Assembly: GCA_902538225.1 (NCBI GenBank)
Contig: CACBEF010000006.1
Span: 1-53,328 of the forward strand
Direction: 5' to 3'
Origin: an uncultured Prochlorococcus sp.
GTDB taxonomy: Bacteria > Cyanobacteriota > Cyanobacteriia > PCC-6307 > Cyanobiaceae
Length of the DNA: 53,328 bases
The first letter of the stretch is position 1, and every line of letters begins with the position of its first letter. Under the pieces are notes generated by a model that saw only the letters and a program-made list of their open reading frames with translations, ran no database searches and was not told the origin of the DNA. A program made the translations under genes and the position numbers. Below are positions 28,788-40,809 of this stretch, in pieces.

Positions 28788-29773
28788 GCTTCTACGTTAT
28801 CACTAAGTCTTCTCAAGCCTCTTAATCCATCTCTTTCTAGATTTCTTACTCTATCCCTACTTATCCCTAGAACCCTTCCAATACCTGTAAGAGACATTGG
28901 CTCATCACCGTCCATTCCGTATCTCATTCTTAAAACTCTACACTGCAAATCGGGCAATTGATGTAAAAGAGAATGCAGATCACCTCTCATACAGTCCATC
29001 TCTATTTGTTCATCTGGCAAATCCTCACCCCCAGCCAGTAAATCTAATAGAACAGTATCTTCACCATCACCAACTTTGGTTTCAAGACTGACTGGCTGTC
29101 CAGCTTTGCACATCAAATCTTTAACATCATCTTCGGGAAGCTCTACGTATTTTGCAAGTTCACTTACAGTTGGAGTTCTAGACATTTCTTGACTGAGCTC
29201 TCTTTGACCTTTTTTTAACTTGTTCAACATTTCAGTTATATGAATTGGTAACCTTATCGCTCGACTTTTTTCAGCTATTGCTCTTGTAATACCTTGTCTA
29301 ATCCACCAGTATGCATATGTTGAAAACTTGTAACCTCTGGCTGGATCAAATTTTTCAACTCCTCTGACCAAACCAATAGTTCCCTCCTGAATTAAATCTA
29401 GAAGTTCCATATTTCTTTTTGTATATTTTTTTGCAACGCTTACTACCAATCTTAAGTTAGCTGCCACCATTCTTTCTTTAGCTCTCTGTCCAGCTCTCAA
29501 TCTTTTTTTTATTATGGAGGAAGATAAATTTAATTTGGTTGATAAATCAGCAATACTAGGCTTATCTCCTGTTAATTCAATAATTTCTAATTCTGTTCTT
29601 TCAACTTCCATATACTCTTGAACTTGTCTACCTAGAGTAATTTCTTGCTCATGAGATAGTAATGGAACTCTTCCTATATCCCTTAAGTATGACCGCACAA
29701 GATCAACATCATTACTAATTTTTATATTAGTGATTGACGCTAGTTTATTTTCACCTATTGTTTCTGAAGACAT
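28772..29773 (-). CDS. group 2 (alternative) sigma-70 factor
   Basis: A RNA polymerase sigma factor of the RpoD-related, non-essential group common in cyanobacteria. From an ATG at 29773 it has 333 residues: region 1.2 DLVRSYLRDIGRVPLLSHEQ, region 2 VVSVAKKYTKRNMELLDLIQ through FSTYAYWWIRQGITRAIAEK, region 3, and region 4 with VLRMRYGMDGDEPMSLTGIG and ISRDRVRNLERDGLRGLRRL. The large acidic region 1.1 of a primary sigma is missing. An upstream ATG at 29806 would add 11 residues (MVLFTKCHSTF) and run through a TTTACAAA box, so the inner start is preferred. mgtE lies upstream on the same strand. Confidence 0.93.
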   Translation of the reverse strand: MSSETIGENKLASITNIKISNDVDLVRSYLRDIGRVPLLSHEQEITLGRQVQEYMEVERTELEIIELTGDKPSIADLSTKLNLSSSIIKKRLRAGQRAKERMVAANLRLVVSVAKKYTKRNMELLDLIQEGTIGLVRGVEKFDPARGYKFSTYAYWWIRQGITRAIAEKSRAIRLPIHITEMLNKLKKGQRELSQEMSRTPTVSELAKYVELPEDDVKDLMCKAGQPVSLETKVGDGEDTVLLDLLAGGEDLPDEQIEMDCMRGDLHSLLHQLPDLQCRVLRMRYGMDGDEPMSLTGIGRVLGISRDRVRNLERDGLRGLRRLSDNVEAYFVS

Positions 29774-29790
29774 GAAAGTTGAATGACATT

Positions 29791-29821
29791 TTGTAAACAA
29801 TACCATTAAGAAATGTAAAGT
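29791..29821 (-). promoter_or_regulatory. paired TTTACA boxes before the sigma gene
   Basis: The minus strand has CTTTACATT (near 29820-29812) and GTTTACAAA (29798-29790), spaced 22 bases start to start, about two helical turns. Both resemble the TTACAWW half of the RpaB-bound HLR1 site, though HLR1 repeats are normally 10 bases apart. A third TTTGTAAA lies in the hairpin at 29838-29853. Confidence 0.25.
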
Positions 29822-29825
29822 TAAA

Positions 29826-29853
29826 CAAAAAAATCCACATTTTTACAAAAATG
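29826..29853 (-). terminator. possible intrinsic terminator after mgtE
   Basis: On the minus strand CATTTTT and AAAAATG form a 7-bp stem (29853-29838) and a T7 run follows within four bases. It lies 20 bases after the mgtE stop. The stem is almost all A-T, so strength is doubtful. Confidence 0.3.
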
Positions 29854-29873
29854 AGAATAAATACCTAGTAAAT

Positions 29874-31280
29874 TTAGCTCAACGATGAGTTTAACAGCCA
29901 TTTTGCTGTACTGAGATAAATAAATACACCAGCAATATCAGTGACGGTTGTAATGAAAGGGGAGGACATTAAGGCTGGATCCAATTTCATTCTGTCAAAC
30001 AATAAAGGGAGGATCGCTCCTGTTGTAGCAGCTAAAGTTGTTATGGATATTAAACTTATACCTACCGCTGAGGCGATTAAAGGCCCTTCTCCTTGCCACC
30101 AAGCGAAAGGAAATACTACAAGCATCATGAAAATGCCTAAAAGAGCGCCTGTAATTGCTTCCTTAACTACTGCCTTAATAGCACCGAGAGACTTCAATTT
30201 TTGAGTACTTAAACCTCTAATGACAACTGTTGAACTTTGAGCACCAACATTTCCCCCAGTACCAATAAGTAGTGGAATAAATGCGGCTAATAAGACTATT
30301 TCTTTTAATATTTGATCATTCATAGCTATAACCTTTGTCGTTAAACCATTTGCCAAAACCAAAATTAATAACCATAAAATTCTTCTTCGAGTAATAGTAA
30401 ACAAACTACTTTGGAAATAGTCATCTTCATCTCCTGGTTGCACTGCCCCCGCTGCGTAAATGTCTCTTGTTGCTTCTTGTTCTATAACATCAATTAAATC
30501 ATCAACAGTTACTATCCCAACCAGTCTTTTTTCTTTATCAACGACTGGTAGAGCTAAAAAATCATATCTTTGTATTGCTCTAGCAACCTCTTCTTGATTC
30601 GTATTAGTAGAGATATTAACTACATCTCTTGTCATAACGTCACCAATTGGCTTAGAGGGATCAGCAGTCACAAGATCTCTTAAAGAGAGAATTCCAGTTA
30701 AATGTCTTTCTTTATCCGTAACATATAAGCTATAAATAGTTTCAGTAAATGGAGCTCTTTTTCTAACTAAAGAAAGAGCATCAGCTGCAGTTTGCATCTC
30801 TTTAAGGTCTATAAATTCAGTTGTCATTAATCTTCCCGCAGTTTCAGGCTCATATCCAAGTAATTCAGCCGTTACTTTTCTTTCACCAGGACTCAGAGCA
30901 GACAAAAATTTTCTTACAACTTTTGCAGGTAATTCATCAAAAAGTTGAACCCTATCATCAGGCGACATTTTTTCAACGATTTCTAAAACCTCTCCTGAAC
31001 GAAGTCTTTCTAATAAAGTTTGCTGAACTACTGGATCTAAATATTCATATACCTCAATTGCTTCATTTTTCTTTAATAATCGAAATGCCAATGCCTGCAA
31101 TATTAGTGGAAGGCTTCCAATAGCATCTGCAATATCAACAGGTTGGGAAGGCTCTAAAATTAACTTTGCCTCATCATAATTTCCTGCGATGAGTAATTCC
31201 TCAAGTTGAATAGTAATATTTTCTCTTTTACTTAAATCTGAAGATAACGATGTAACTGTTTCAAGATTATTTTCATTCAT
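29874..31280 (-). CDS. mgtE: magnesium transporter MgtE
   Basis: A 468-residue magnesium channel. The cytoplasmic N domain of helical repeats (residues 20-150; PDDRVQLFDELPAKVVRKFL) is followed by a CBS pair (about 155-275; ATIGDVMTRD-like stretch DPSKPIGDVMTRDVVNIS and VDKEKRLVGIVTVDDLIDVI) and five membrane helices with LIGTGGNVGAQSSTVVIRGL near residue 345, the pore-lining signature. Mg2+ sensed by the N/CBS domains closes the pore in characterised homologues. It is 43 bases downstream of the crcB pair and may be part of that transcript. Confidence 0.97.
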   Translation of the reverse strand: MNENNLETVTSLSSDLSKRENITIQLEELLIAGNYDEAKLILEPSQPVDIADAIGSLPLILQALAFRLLKKNEAIEVYEYLDPVVQQTLLERLRSGEVLEIVEKMSPDDRVQLFDELPAKVVRKFLSALSPGERKVTAELLGYEPETAGRLMTTEFIDLKEMQTAADALSLVRKRAPFTETIYSLYVTDKERHLTGILSLRDLVTADPSKPIGDVMTRDVVNISTNTNQEEVARAIQRYDFLALPVVDKEKRLVGIVTVDDLIDVIEQEATRDIYAAGAVQPGDEDDYFQSSLFTITRRRILWLLILVLANGLTTKVIAMNDQILKEIVLLAAFIPLLIGTGGNVGAQSSTVVIRGLSTQKLKSLGAIKAVVKEAITGALLGIFMMLVVFPFAWWQGEGPLIASAVGISLISITTLAATTGAILPLLFDRMKLDPALMSSPFITTVTDIAGVFIYLSTAKWLLNSSLS

Positions 31281-31323
31281 AAATATAATCCCTTATCAAA
31301 GTAACAACACCATTATATGAAAT

Positions 31324-31653
31324 CTAAGTAATTTTTCTACTTATCCAGTACCCTAAAAGCATTGTAAATAAATTTACAATAATTATTAAATTAAAAAAAA
31401 TTATAAATTTTATCCAATCCCCTTGATTTAAGATTGTGTACAAAAAATATATAAATCCGCTAAAGGATGTAAAACAAGAAAAAAAACCACTCAATAAAAT
31501 TTTTTCAGTAGAGTAACTTGTTCTTTTACTGATAAAAAAACCCACTAAAAATGATCCAATTATTGAAATAAAAAAATTATTATTTATAACTAATCTTAAA
31601 AAAGTAGCTAGGTAAGCAGCTATAAGAATATAAATAAAATTATTTATTTTCAC
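31324..31653 (-). CDS. crcB: CrcB/Fluc fluoride channel subunit, degenerate
   Basis: A 109-residue four-helix membrane protein, GTG start at 31653 overlapping the preceding crcB stop as GTGA. It follows the CrcB pattern (LRLVINN, IGSFLVGFF, GFFSCFTSFSGFIYFLY) but lacks the Asn of the usual N-x2-G-S-F motif (serine or isoleucine there) and the TFS triplet of G-x-TTFSTF is altered to CFTSFSG. Fluc channels export fluoride as antiparallel dimers. Tandem genes usually give heterodimers in which the two subunits contribute different residues; that fits this pair. Confidence 0.85.
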   Translation of the reverse strand: MKINNFIYILIAAYLATFLRLVINNNFFISIIGSFLVGFFISKRTSYSTEKILLSGFFSCFTSFSGFIYFLYTILNQGDWIKFIIFFNLIIIVNLFTMLLGYWISRKIT

Positions 31654-32021
31654 TTTAAAAAAAACTGAATAAGAAAATAACCTAAATAAAAGAACAGGAA
31701 TGCAAAAATTATTACTTCTATATAGTGGAAAAATAATCTGAGGAATTTTCTCTTTTTAAATAAGTCAAATAATTGATATATAAAGGAAGAAAATGTACTA
31801 AAACATCCTAAAAACCCACTATAAATTAACACTAATATTTCGTTATTAATAAAATTTAAAGCTACTAAAATTCCTAATAAAAAAGATGATAAAAAATTTA
31901 CTATTGAAGTATTTTGAATATCAAAACCTATACTTTTTTTAAAATTATTTTGTATGAATATTCTCAGTATTAATCCAAAAGTACTCCCGATTAAAATTAT
32001 ACTTATTGAACTAAAATCCAA
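31650..32021 (-). CDS. crcB: CrcB/Fluc fluoride channel subunit
   Basis: A 123-residue four-helix membrane protein of the fluoride-channel family. It retains the motifs missing from its neighbour: ISIILIGSTFGLILRIF near the N-terminus with the conserved Arg, VNFLSSFLLGI with the polar-track Asn, and GFLGCFSTFSSFIYQ with the Phe box and STFSS. The start is TTG at 32021; no ATG occurs later in the frame except M1, so TTG is accepted. It is 2 bases downstream of the SH3-like gene and overlaps the second crcB by 4 bases. Confidence 0.9.
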   Translation of the reverse strand: MDFSSISIILIGSTFGLILRIFIQNNFKKSIGFDIQNTSIVNFLSSFLLGILVALNFINNEILVLIYSGFLGCFSTFSSFIYQLFDLFKKRKFLRLFFHYIEVIIFAFLFFYLGYFLIQFFLK

Positions 32022-32023
32022 AT

Positions 32024-34317
<2,294 letters not shown>

Positions 34318-34324
34318 TTAATAT

Positions 34325-34366
34325 AAAAAAAATATTAGACTTTTAAAATGTTATTTTTAAAAGGTC
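34325..34366 (-). promoter_or_regulatory. terminator-like hairpin in gyrB leader
   Basis: On the minus strand GACCTTTTAAAA (34366-34355) pairs with TTTTAAAAGTC (34348-34338): 11 pairs with a bulged C and a 6-base loop. TAATA and a T8 run (34332-34325) follow, and the gyrB ATG is at 34317. The order stem, U-run, start codon suggests attenuation, but the stem is A-T rich and could be accidental. Confidence 0.35.
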
Positions 34367-34467
34367 TTTCATTAAACTTACCACCGCAATAAGATAAAGG
34401 CTCGAAGTCAATGAAAAATTTAATCACTTTAATTATATAGCTAATATTTTTTTCTTCAGAAATTCAT

Positions 34468-35367
34468 ATGTCTTCATATCTACCTCATGTAATAATTTTA
34501 ATTGGGCCAACTGCAAGTGGCAAAACAGAATTAGCTATTGAAATTGCAGAATATTTGAAAACTCATATACACAATATCGATTCAAGGCAAATTTATAAGT
34601 CCATGGATATTGGAACAGCCAAGCCATCTAAAATCCAACAAAAAAAAATAAAGCATTTTTTAATAGATATTGAAGAACCAATCAATCCAATTAATGTTAA
34701 ACAATTTCAAGAAATTGCTCAAAAATCTATTAAGGGAGAAATTAAACAAGATAACTTACCTTTTCTTGTTGGAGGTAGTGGGTTGTATATGAACTCAATA
34801 ACAAAAGGATTTTTTGTACCAGATGTTCCTCCTCAAAATAATTTCAGAAGACAATTAGAAGAACTTGGTCAGGAAAAATGTTGGGACCTGTTAAAAAATT
34901 GTGATCCATTATCAACAAAAAAAATCAATTTTGCTGACCAGATTAGAACAATAAGAGCTTTGGAAGTCTTCTATGTAACAGGTAAACCTTTGTCAACTCT
35001 GAAAGTTCAAAAACCGCCTAACTGGAAAATACTAGAGCTTGGATTAGATAGAGATAATTTAAAAGAAAGAATTTTTCAAAGAACAAAAAATATGTTTTTA
35101 TCTGGAATTATTGAGGAGACGAAACATCTTATCTCTAAATACGGAATTGATTTGCCAATATTAGAAACCATTGGTTATCGAGAAGCTAAGGATGTTTTAA
35201 ATAACCGTTCAACAATTGACAAAGCGATTGAGTTGACTTCGACAAAAACAATCCAATTTGCCAAAAGACAAAAAACTTGGTTTCGTAATAAAAATAATCC
35301 TCTTTGGCTTAATAACAAAAACCTGCTAAAAGATGCAATAATTAAAATAGAGTCTTTTTTAAGCTAA
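34468..35367 (+). CDS. miaA: tRNA dimethylallyltransferase MiaA
   Basis: The enzyme adds a dimethylallyl group to A37 of tRNAs reading UNN codons. The 299-residue protein has the P-loop GPTASGKT at 13-20, the [17 protein letters not shown] substrate block near residue 39, [15 protein letters not shown] near residue 98 and [17 protein letters not shown] near the C-terminus. It is divergent from gyrB over 150 bases and lies 53 bases before infC. Start is ATG; TTATATAG about 35 bases upstream is a possible -10 box. Confidence 0.97.
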   Translation: MSSYLPHVIILIGPTASGKTELAIEIAEYLKTHIHNIDSRQIYKSMDIGTAKPSKIQQKKIKHFLIDIEEPINPINVKQFQEIAQKSIKGEIKQDNLPFLVGGSGLYMNSITKGFFVPDVPPQNNFRRQLEELGQEKCWDLLKNCDPLSTKKINFADQIRTIRALEVFYVTGKPLSTLKVQKPPNWKILELGLDRDNLKERIFQRTKNMFLSGIIEETKHLISKYGIDLPILETIGYREAKDVLNNRSTIDKAIELTSTKTIQFAKRQKTWFRNKNNPLWLNNKNLLKDAIIKIESFLS

Positions 35368-35420
35368 CTTTATAAAAATAGATTTTGTTCATCATCCAAT
35401 CAATTTATTTAATTAACTGA

Positions 35421-35993
35421 ATGCCCCCACGCCCACGCTTTGACCGACGAGCTCCAGTTAGAGAGCTACCAAATATAAATGAAAGAATAAAATACCCTCA
35501 ATTAAGAGTCGTTGATTCAGATGGAAAACAATTAGGCGTCATAGATAGATTAAAAGCATTAGAAATAGCATCTCAAAGAGAACTTGATTTAGTTTTAGTG
35601 AGCGAAAAAGCAAATCCTCCTGTTTGTAGAATCATGGACTACGGTAAATATAAATTTGAACAAGAAAAGAAAGCTAAAGAAGCAAGGAAAAAATCTCATC
35701 AAACAGAAGTTAAAGAAGTAAAAATGAGGTATAAAATTGACAAGCATGATTATGATGTTCGGATTGGTCAAGCTACTAAATTTCTAAAATCGGGAGATAA
35801 GGTAAAATGCACTGTGATTTTTAGGGGAAGAGAAATTCAACACTCAAATTTAGCTGAGACTCTTCTTTTGAAAATGGCTAATGATTTAGAAGAGCAATCA
35901 GAAGTTCAACAAAAACCAAAAAGAGAAGGAAGAAACATGATTATGTTTTTAAGCCCTCGAAAAACTCCTCTCATAAAAAAAATTGATGGGTAA
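35421..35993 (+). CDS. infC: translation initiation factor IF-3
   Basis: IF-3 binds the 30S subunit and checks start-codon pairing. The 190-residue protein has the N domain ([40 protein letters not shown]), a basic helical linker ([20 protein letters not shown]) and the C domain ([32 protein letters not shown]). The start used is an ordinary ATG followed by CCC, not the rare ATT or ATC that allows infC autoregulation in enterobacteria; an upstream rare start is not apparent. No rpmI or rplT follows. Confidence 0.96.
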   Translation: MPPRPRFDRRAPVRELPNINERIKYPQLRVVDSDGKQLGVIDRLKALEIASQRELDLVLVSEKANPPVCRIMDYGKYKFEQEKKAKEARKKSHQTEVKEVKMRYKIDKHDYDVRIGQATKFLKSGDKVKCTVIFRGREIQHSNLAETLLLKMANDLEEQSEVQQKPKREGRNMIMFLSPRKTPLIKKIDG

Positions 35994-36069
35994 AAAATTG
36001 TTACTATAAGGTATGACGAATGTTAAAGTGTCACTAGGTCAAAAATAAATTAGTCAGGGTTTTTTCCAA

Positions 36070-37056
36070 GTGAGATTCCATATTCAACAAGACAGTGATA
36101 TCCCAGCATCTACTCAACTAAATAATCAAATTTGTTTCGCAATTGCAGCAAGACATTATCCTCCAGGACACAGACTTCCCAGTACGAGGCAACTTGCAAT
36201 GCAGACTGGACTCCATCGGAATACTATAAGCAAAGTTTACAGACAACTGGAAATAGATGGAGTTGTTGAAGCAATAGCTGGATCAGGTATATATGTAAGA
36301 GATAATCTTAGTAAAAAAGAATTTACAAAATCACTTTACTCAAAAGATAAAAACAGTAAAGCACCAGATGAAGAAGCAAAGAAGGTTATTAACAACTTAA
36401 TAAGTCTTGGATTCACTTTACAAGAGACGAGAGAGATTTTGAACAATGAAATTGATTGGCGTATTAAGTGCGGATCAAGAATCATAGTCAGTACTCCTAG
36501 AGAAGACATTGGAGCTTCTATGTTAATAGCAGAAGATCTTTCTACAACAGTTAATGTGCCAGTAGAAGTTGTTCCTATGGAAGAATTAGAAAAAGTTTTG
36601 AGTAATTCAAATAATGGTACGATTGTCACAAGCAGATATTTTTTACAGCCTCTAGAAAAAGTTGCTAAGCAACATGGAGTTCGCGCAATTGCAGTTGACT
36701 TGAGCGACTTTCAAAAGGAATTAAAAATTCTCAAGGAATTAAATGCTGGAAGTTGTGTAGGTATTGTTAGCATAAGCCCTGGTTTATTGAGAGCAGCAGA
36801 AGTCATTATACATAGCATGCGTGGTAGTGAATTAATGCTTATGACCGCAATCTCAGATAATAACAGTAGATTACTATCACTTTTAAAGGCTTCAAGCCAT
36901 TTAGTGTGTGATGGGCCAAGTTTATCAGTTGTAGAAAACACATTATTAAAAAATCGTTCTCAGTTAATGAGATTACCTCAAATAATATGTGCTAAAAATT
37001 ATTTAAGTATCGAAACAATAAATCAATTAAAAAAAGAAATAGGTGTTATTAATTAA
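36070..37056 (+). CDS. GntR-family transcriptional regulator
   Basis: A 328-residue DNA-binding protein starting with GTG at 36070. The first 80 residues form a GntR winged helix (IPASTQLNNQICFAIAARHY, PGHRLPSTRQLAMQTGLHRN, TISKVYRQLEIDGVVEAIAG). The rest is a larger sensor-like region with alternating strands and helices; it is not a clear FadR, HutC or aminotransferase domain. Cyanobacteria have a GntR regulator (Sll1961 in Synechocystis) linked to photosystem balance, and this could be its relative, but I cannot confirm that. cysE begins 3 bases after its stop, so the two are probably one operon. A short AGTG-T-CACT element lies upstream at 36027-36035. Confidence 0.9.
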   Translation: MRFHIQQDSDIPASTQLNNQICFAIAARHYPPGHRLPSTRQLAMQTGLHRNTISKVYRQLEIDGVVEAIAGSGIYVRDNLSKKEFTKSLYSKDKNSKAPDEEAKKVINNLISLGFTLQETREILNNEIDWRIKCGSRIIVSTPREDIGASMLIAEDLSTTVNVPVEVVPMEELEKVLSNSNNGTIVTSRYFLQPLEKVAKQHGVRAIAVDLSDFQKELKILKELNAGSCVGIVSISPGLLRAAEVIIHSMRGSELMLMTAISDNNSRLLSLLKASSHLVCDGPSLSVVENTLLKNRSQLMRLPQIICAKNYLSIETINQLKKEIGVIN

Positions 37057-37059
37057 ACC

Positions 37060-37797
37060 ATGGTATTGAAAACTTTTAAATCAGATATAGAAATTATCAG
37101 AGAGAGAGATCCCGCCGCAAGAGGAATAGTAGAAATATTTCTTTGTTACCCAGGCTTTCAATCAATAGTTATACATAGGTTTACGCATAAATTATGGCAA
37201 TTAAAGATTCCTTTGATCCCCCGCTTACTCAGTCATCTGAATAGGCTAGCAACAGGTATTGAAATCCATCCAGGAGCAAAAATTGGCAAAAGAGTCTTCA
37301 TAGATCATGGAATGGGCGTTGTAATTGGTGAAACTGCTGAGATAGGAAATAACTGTTTGCTTTATCAAGGAGTGACATTAGGAGGTACTGGTAAAAGCCA
37401 TGGCAAAAGACACCCTACCTTAATGGAAAATGTTGTAGTCGGAGCGGGCGCAAAAGTTCTTGGATCCATCACTGTAGGATCTAATACCCGTATTGGTGCT
37501 GGCTCAGTAGTTGTTCGAAATGTAGAGGGGAACAGTACTGTGGTTGGAGTTCCTGGCAGGGTAGTGCATCAAAGTGGTGTCAAAGTAAATCCGTTAGCTC
37601 ACTCTGCCTTACCAGATGCAGAAGCTAATGTGATAAAAAATTTAATGGATAGGATAGACTCTCTTGAAAATGAAATTCTTAAATTACAAAAAACTCTACA
37701 ATGTATAGCCAGCTCAGAATCTATTGATATTTCTAAACTCGGTGATTCTCAAAATCTTAAAGACAAAGAAATTTTTGAATTTCTTGGAGAAGATTAA
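37060..37797 (+). CDS. cysE: serine O-acetyltransferase
   Basis: The first enzyme of cysteine synthesis, making O-acetylserine from serine and acetyl-CoA. The 245-residue product has the N-terminal helical part (DIEIIRERDPAARGIVEIFL) and a left-handed beta helix of hexapeptide repeats (IHPGAKIGKRVFIDHGMGVV, ETAEIGNNCLLYQGVTLGGT, KVLGSITVGSNTRIGAGSVV). Catalytic histidine and Asp are in IDHGMG. The C-terminal tail is acidic and longer than in short CysE forms. It is 3 bases behind the GntR regulator and converges on secA with a 7-base spacer. Confidence 0.97.
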   Translation: MVLKTFKSDIEIIRERDPAARGIVEIFLCYPGFQSIVIHRFTHKLWQLKIPLIPRLLSHLNRLATGIEIHPGAKIGKRVFIDHGMGVVIGETAEIGNNCLLYQGVTLGGTGKSHGKRHPTLMENVVVGAGAKVLGSITVGSNTRIGAGSVVVRNVEGNSTVVGVPGRVVHQSGVKVNPLAHSALPDAEANVIKNLMDRIDSLENEILKLQKTLQCIASSESIDISKLGDSQNLKDKEIFEFLGED

Positions 37798-37804
37798 TAT
37801 TGAT

Positions 37805-40636
37805 TTAATTTTTTTCATTAACGTCAGTCTTAGGTTGAAACATAAACATTGAATAAATAACATTTCGTCTCATATTAGTCATCATTTCGAGAAACATGTC
37901 ATATCCTTCGTTTTTATATTCGATTAATGGATCTTTTTGACCATAACCCCTCAATCCGACAGATTCCCTCAAGGAATCCATCGCTTGAAGATGTTCTCGC
38001 CATAAATTATCGATTTGCTGCAAAATGAAAAATCTTTCAGCTTCTCTCATTAATCCTGGACGAATCTTTTCTATTTGTGATTCCTTTAAATCATAAGCTA
38101 TTCGTAACTGCTCTTGAAGATAGTTTTTTAATTCTTCTATTGACAGTAAATTAATATCATCAGATTTAAGATCATCTAATAAATATATAAATTCTTTGAC
38201 TTTAGAAATTAATTGATCAATATTCCATTCTTCAGGAGGAAGATCAGGATTAATATAAGCATCTACAATTTCAATCATTGTCCTTTCTCCATATCCTATT
38301 ACTTGTTTCTTTAAATCAATTCCTTTCAATACTCTTAGTCTTTCGCCATAAACTGCTTTTCTTTGATTGTTCATTACCTCGTCGTATTCAAAAACTTGTT
38401 TTCTAATATCGTAATAGTAGGTTTCAACTTTCTTTTGAGCACTTTCTAGAGACCTAGTAAGCATTCCTGACTCAATAGGCATATCTTCATCAACTCTAAA
38501 AGCATTCATCAGATTTGCTACTCTATCACCTCCAAAAATCCTTAATAAATTATCATCTAAAGATAAAAAGAATCTTGTACTTCCAAGATCACCTTGTCTT
38601 CCTGCTCTTCCTCTAAGTTGATTATCCACTCTTCTTGATTCATGTCTCTCAGTACCAATGACATGTAAACCGCCAGCCTCTCTTACTTTTTCTTCTTCAT
38701 GAATCAAAACTTTTTCATATTCTTTTTTTACATCAGACAAAGATTCTCTTAAAAGCTTTATCAAGTTATCATCAGTTGGAGCTTTTTCTGCAGCTGTAGC
38801 TATTCTGTCATCAAGCTCCAAGACACTTAGTTGTCTATCTCCCCAATTTTCAACAAGTTCATCAGATAACAAAGAGAGTTTCTTTTCAATTGCTTCATCT
38901 AGTTTGCAAGGGAAAAGACTTGTTGAAGAATTTGAAATATTCTTTTTCAAATTTGAACCAGCTTTTGTAGAAAAACCACCCTTAGATTTTGAATTTCTTT
39001 GTTTAGGTATTGGTGGCTTATGCTCATTATCAGGCTTGACTAACAAAGGAATTAAAATTTCTTTTAATTTAAGCCTGGCCATGTAGTCACTATTACCGCC
39101 AAGAATTATATCTGTTCCCCTTCCAGCCATATTAGTCGCAATAGTAACAGCTCCTGCTCTTCCTGCCTGAGCAACAATTTCGGCCTCACGTTCAACGTTC
39201 TCTGGCTTAGCATTTAACAAATTATGTGGGATTTTATCGGCAGATAAAAGTGAACTTAGTAATTCACTTTTTTCAACACTTGTTGTACCAACTAAAACAG
39301 GTCTACCATCTTTATGAATTTGTGCAGTTTCTTTAGCAACGGCTTTCCATTTACCAATCTCTGTCTTAAATACTTGATCAGACCAATCTTGTCTCTTTCT
39401 TATTTGATTTGTAGGTATAACTGTTGATTGTAATTTATAAGTTTTTTCAAATTCAACCTCTTCAGTTTTTGCAGTTCCCGTCATTCCAGCTAAACCGGGA
39501 TATAAAAGGAAAAAATTCTGATAAGTTATGGATGCTAATGTTTGAGTCTCAGGCTGAATTTTAAGACTCTCTTTTGCTTCTATTGCCTGATGTTGTCCAT
39601 CGCTCCAACGCCTTCCTGACATTACCCTACCAGTAAATTCGTCCACTATTACAGCCTCATCGTTCTTAATAATATAATTTACATCTTTAATAAATAATTC
39701 TTTGGCTTTTAAAGCGTTAGTTATATAATGCGCCCAAGGATCTTGAGGATTATATAAATCATTAACTCCCAAATACTCTTCACATTTTGCAAAACCCTGA
39801 TCAGTTAATATACAACTTCTCTGTTTTTCATCAACTTCATAATCCCCTTCTGGATCAATACCATCTTTACTTAATTCTTTTGCTTTGACTAATGCCAGAG
39901 ATAATTCTGCAGCTTTTTGATATTTTTCTTGTGGTCTTTCAACTTGGCCAGAAATGATTAAAGGCGTTCTTGCTTCATCAATCAATATTGAATCAACCTC
40001 ATCAATTACGCAGTAATTAAATTTCCTTTGAACTACTTCACTAATATCGGTAGCCATATTATCTCTTAAATAATCAAATCCTAATTCTGAATTTGTGGCA
40101 TAAGTAATATCACAATCATAATTTTTCTTTCTCTCAAATGGATTCATATCTTGCTGAATCAAACCAACGGATAAACCTAAAAAACGATGAACTTGTCCCA
40201 TCCACTCTGCATCCCTTCTAGCTAAATAATCATTTACAGTAACAACATGAACACCTTTACCCGTAAGAGCATTTAAATAACAAGGTAATGTTGCGACAAG
40301 AGTTTTTCCCTCTCCAGTCTTCATCTCAGCAATTTGACACTCATTTAAAACCATCCCGCCTATTAACTGAACATCAAAGTGTCTCATATCAAGAACACGT
40401 TTACTTGCTTCTCTTACTACTGCAAAGGCTTTAGGAAGAAATTCTTCTAAAAGTTCTTTTTGTTTCTTAAAATCTAATTCTGATGAAATATTTGATTTAA
40501 GATTTTGAGTTTCTTTTCTAAGCTCATCATCAGTCAATTGAGAAATTTCTTCTTCTAAAAAATTTATCTCTTCCACTATTGGTTGATAGCGCTTTAACTT
40601 TCGTGTATTCGGATCTCCCAACAAAAGTTTTAGCAT
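37805..40636 (-). CDS. secA: preprotein translocase ATPase SecA
   Basis: The motor of the Sec export pathway at plasma and thylakoid membranes. The 943-residue protein has Walker A TGEGKT near 107-112, [19 protein letters not shown] near residue 215, the preprotein-binding domain, and the second helicase half with [13 protein letters not shown] and [20 protein letters not shown]. Between these two blocks is an insertion of about 130 residues (nt 38675-39080), much longer than in E. coli. The C-terminal zinc motif is absent; the protein ends [13 protein letters not shown]. It starts at ATG 40636, with a candidate -10 TATAAT about 40 bases upstream. Confidence 0.98.
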   Translation of the reverse strand: MLKLLLGDPNTRKLKRYQPIVEEINFLEEEISQLTDDELRKETQNLKSNISSELDFKKQKELLEEFLPKAFAVVREASKRVLDMRHFDVQLIGGMVLNECQIAEMKTGEGKTLVATLPCYLNALTGKGVHVVTVNDYLARRDAEWMGQVHRFLGLSVGLIQQDMNPFERKKNYDCDITYATNSELGFDYLRDNMATDISEVVQRKFNYCVIDEVDSILIDEARTPLIISGQVERPQEKYQKAAELSLALVKAKELSKDGIDPEGDYEVDEKQRSCILTDQGFAKCEEYLGVNDLYNPQDPWAHYITNALKAKELFIKDVNYIIKNDEAVIVDEFTGRVMSGRRWSDGQHQAIEAKESLKIQPETQTLASITYQNFFLLYPGLAGMTGTAKTEEVEFEKTYKLQSTVIPTNQIRKRQDWSDQVFKTEIGKWKAVAKETAQIHKDGRPVLVGTTSVEKSELLSSLLSADKIPHNLLNAKPENVEREAEIVAQAGRAGAVTIATNMAGRGTDIILGGNSDYMARLKLKEILIPLLVKPDNEHKPPIPKQRNSKSKGGFSTKAGSNLKKNISNSSTSLFPCKLDEAIEKKLSLLSDELVENWGDRQLSVLELDDRIATAAEKAPTDDNLIKLLRESLSDVKKEYEKVLIHEEEKVREAGGLHVIGTERHESRRVDNQLRGRAGRQGDLGSTRFFLSLDDNLLRIFGGDRVANLMNAFRVDEDMPIESGMLTRSLESAQKKVETYYYDIRKQVFEYDEVMNNQRKAVYGERLRVLKGIDLKKQVIGYGERTMIEIVDAYINPDLPPEEWNIDQLISKVKEFIYLLDDLKSDDINLLSIEELKNYLQEQLRIAYDLKESQIEKIRPGLMREAERFFILQQIDNLWREHLQAMDSLRESVGLRGYGQKDPLIEYKNEGYDMFLEMMTNMRRNVIYSMFMFQPKTDVNEKN

Positions 40637-40665
40637 AAGTCAAAGTCCTTAAAAAATTCATCTTA

Positions 40666-40682
40666 TTACAAACATTATAAAT
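40666..40682 (-). promoter_or_regulatory. shared 17-base motif and candidate -10 of secA
   Basis: The plus strand reads TTACAAACATTATAAAT, differing by one base from the motif upstream of rpaB (21362-21378). On the minus strand it contains TATAAT followed by GTTTGTAA, about 40 bases before the secA ATG, so it is a good -10 candidate. The TTTGTAA part is the reverse of an RpaB half-site core; regulation by RpaB is speculation. Confidence 0.35.
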
Positions 40683-40809
40683 TAGTGCGTTACAACAGAA
40701 TGAAGAAAACTATTATCTCTTTATTTTATAGAAACGATCGATTAAGGTATTTAGATTGAAGTCACAAAATAACCTAGCTGACACTACTTTTCAAAAATCT
40801 TTTTAATAA

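Noticed and set aside
36014..36041. TGAC/GTCA and AGTG-T-CACT elements before the GntR gene as an autoregulatory operator
   Set aside because: The arms are only 4 bases, and nothing else supports binding; noted in the gene entry only.
40700..40759. 19-codon micro-frame (MKKTIISLFYRNDRLRYLD) upstream of the GNAT gene
   Set aside because: Too short to support, no clear ribosome site, and AT-rich gaps often hold such frames.
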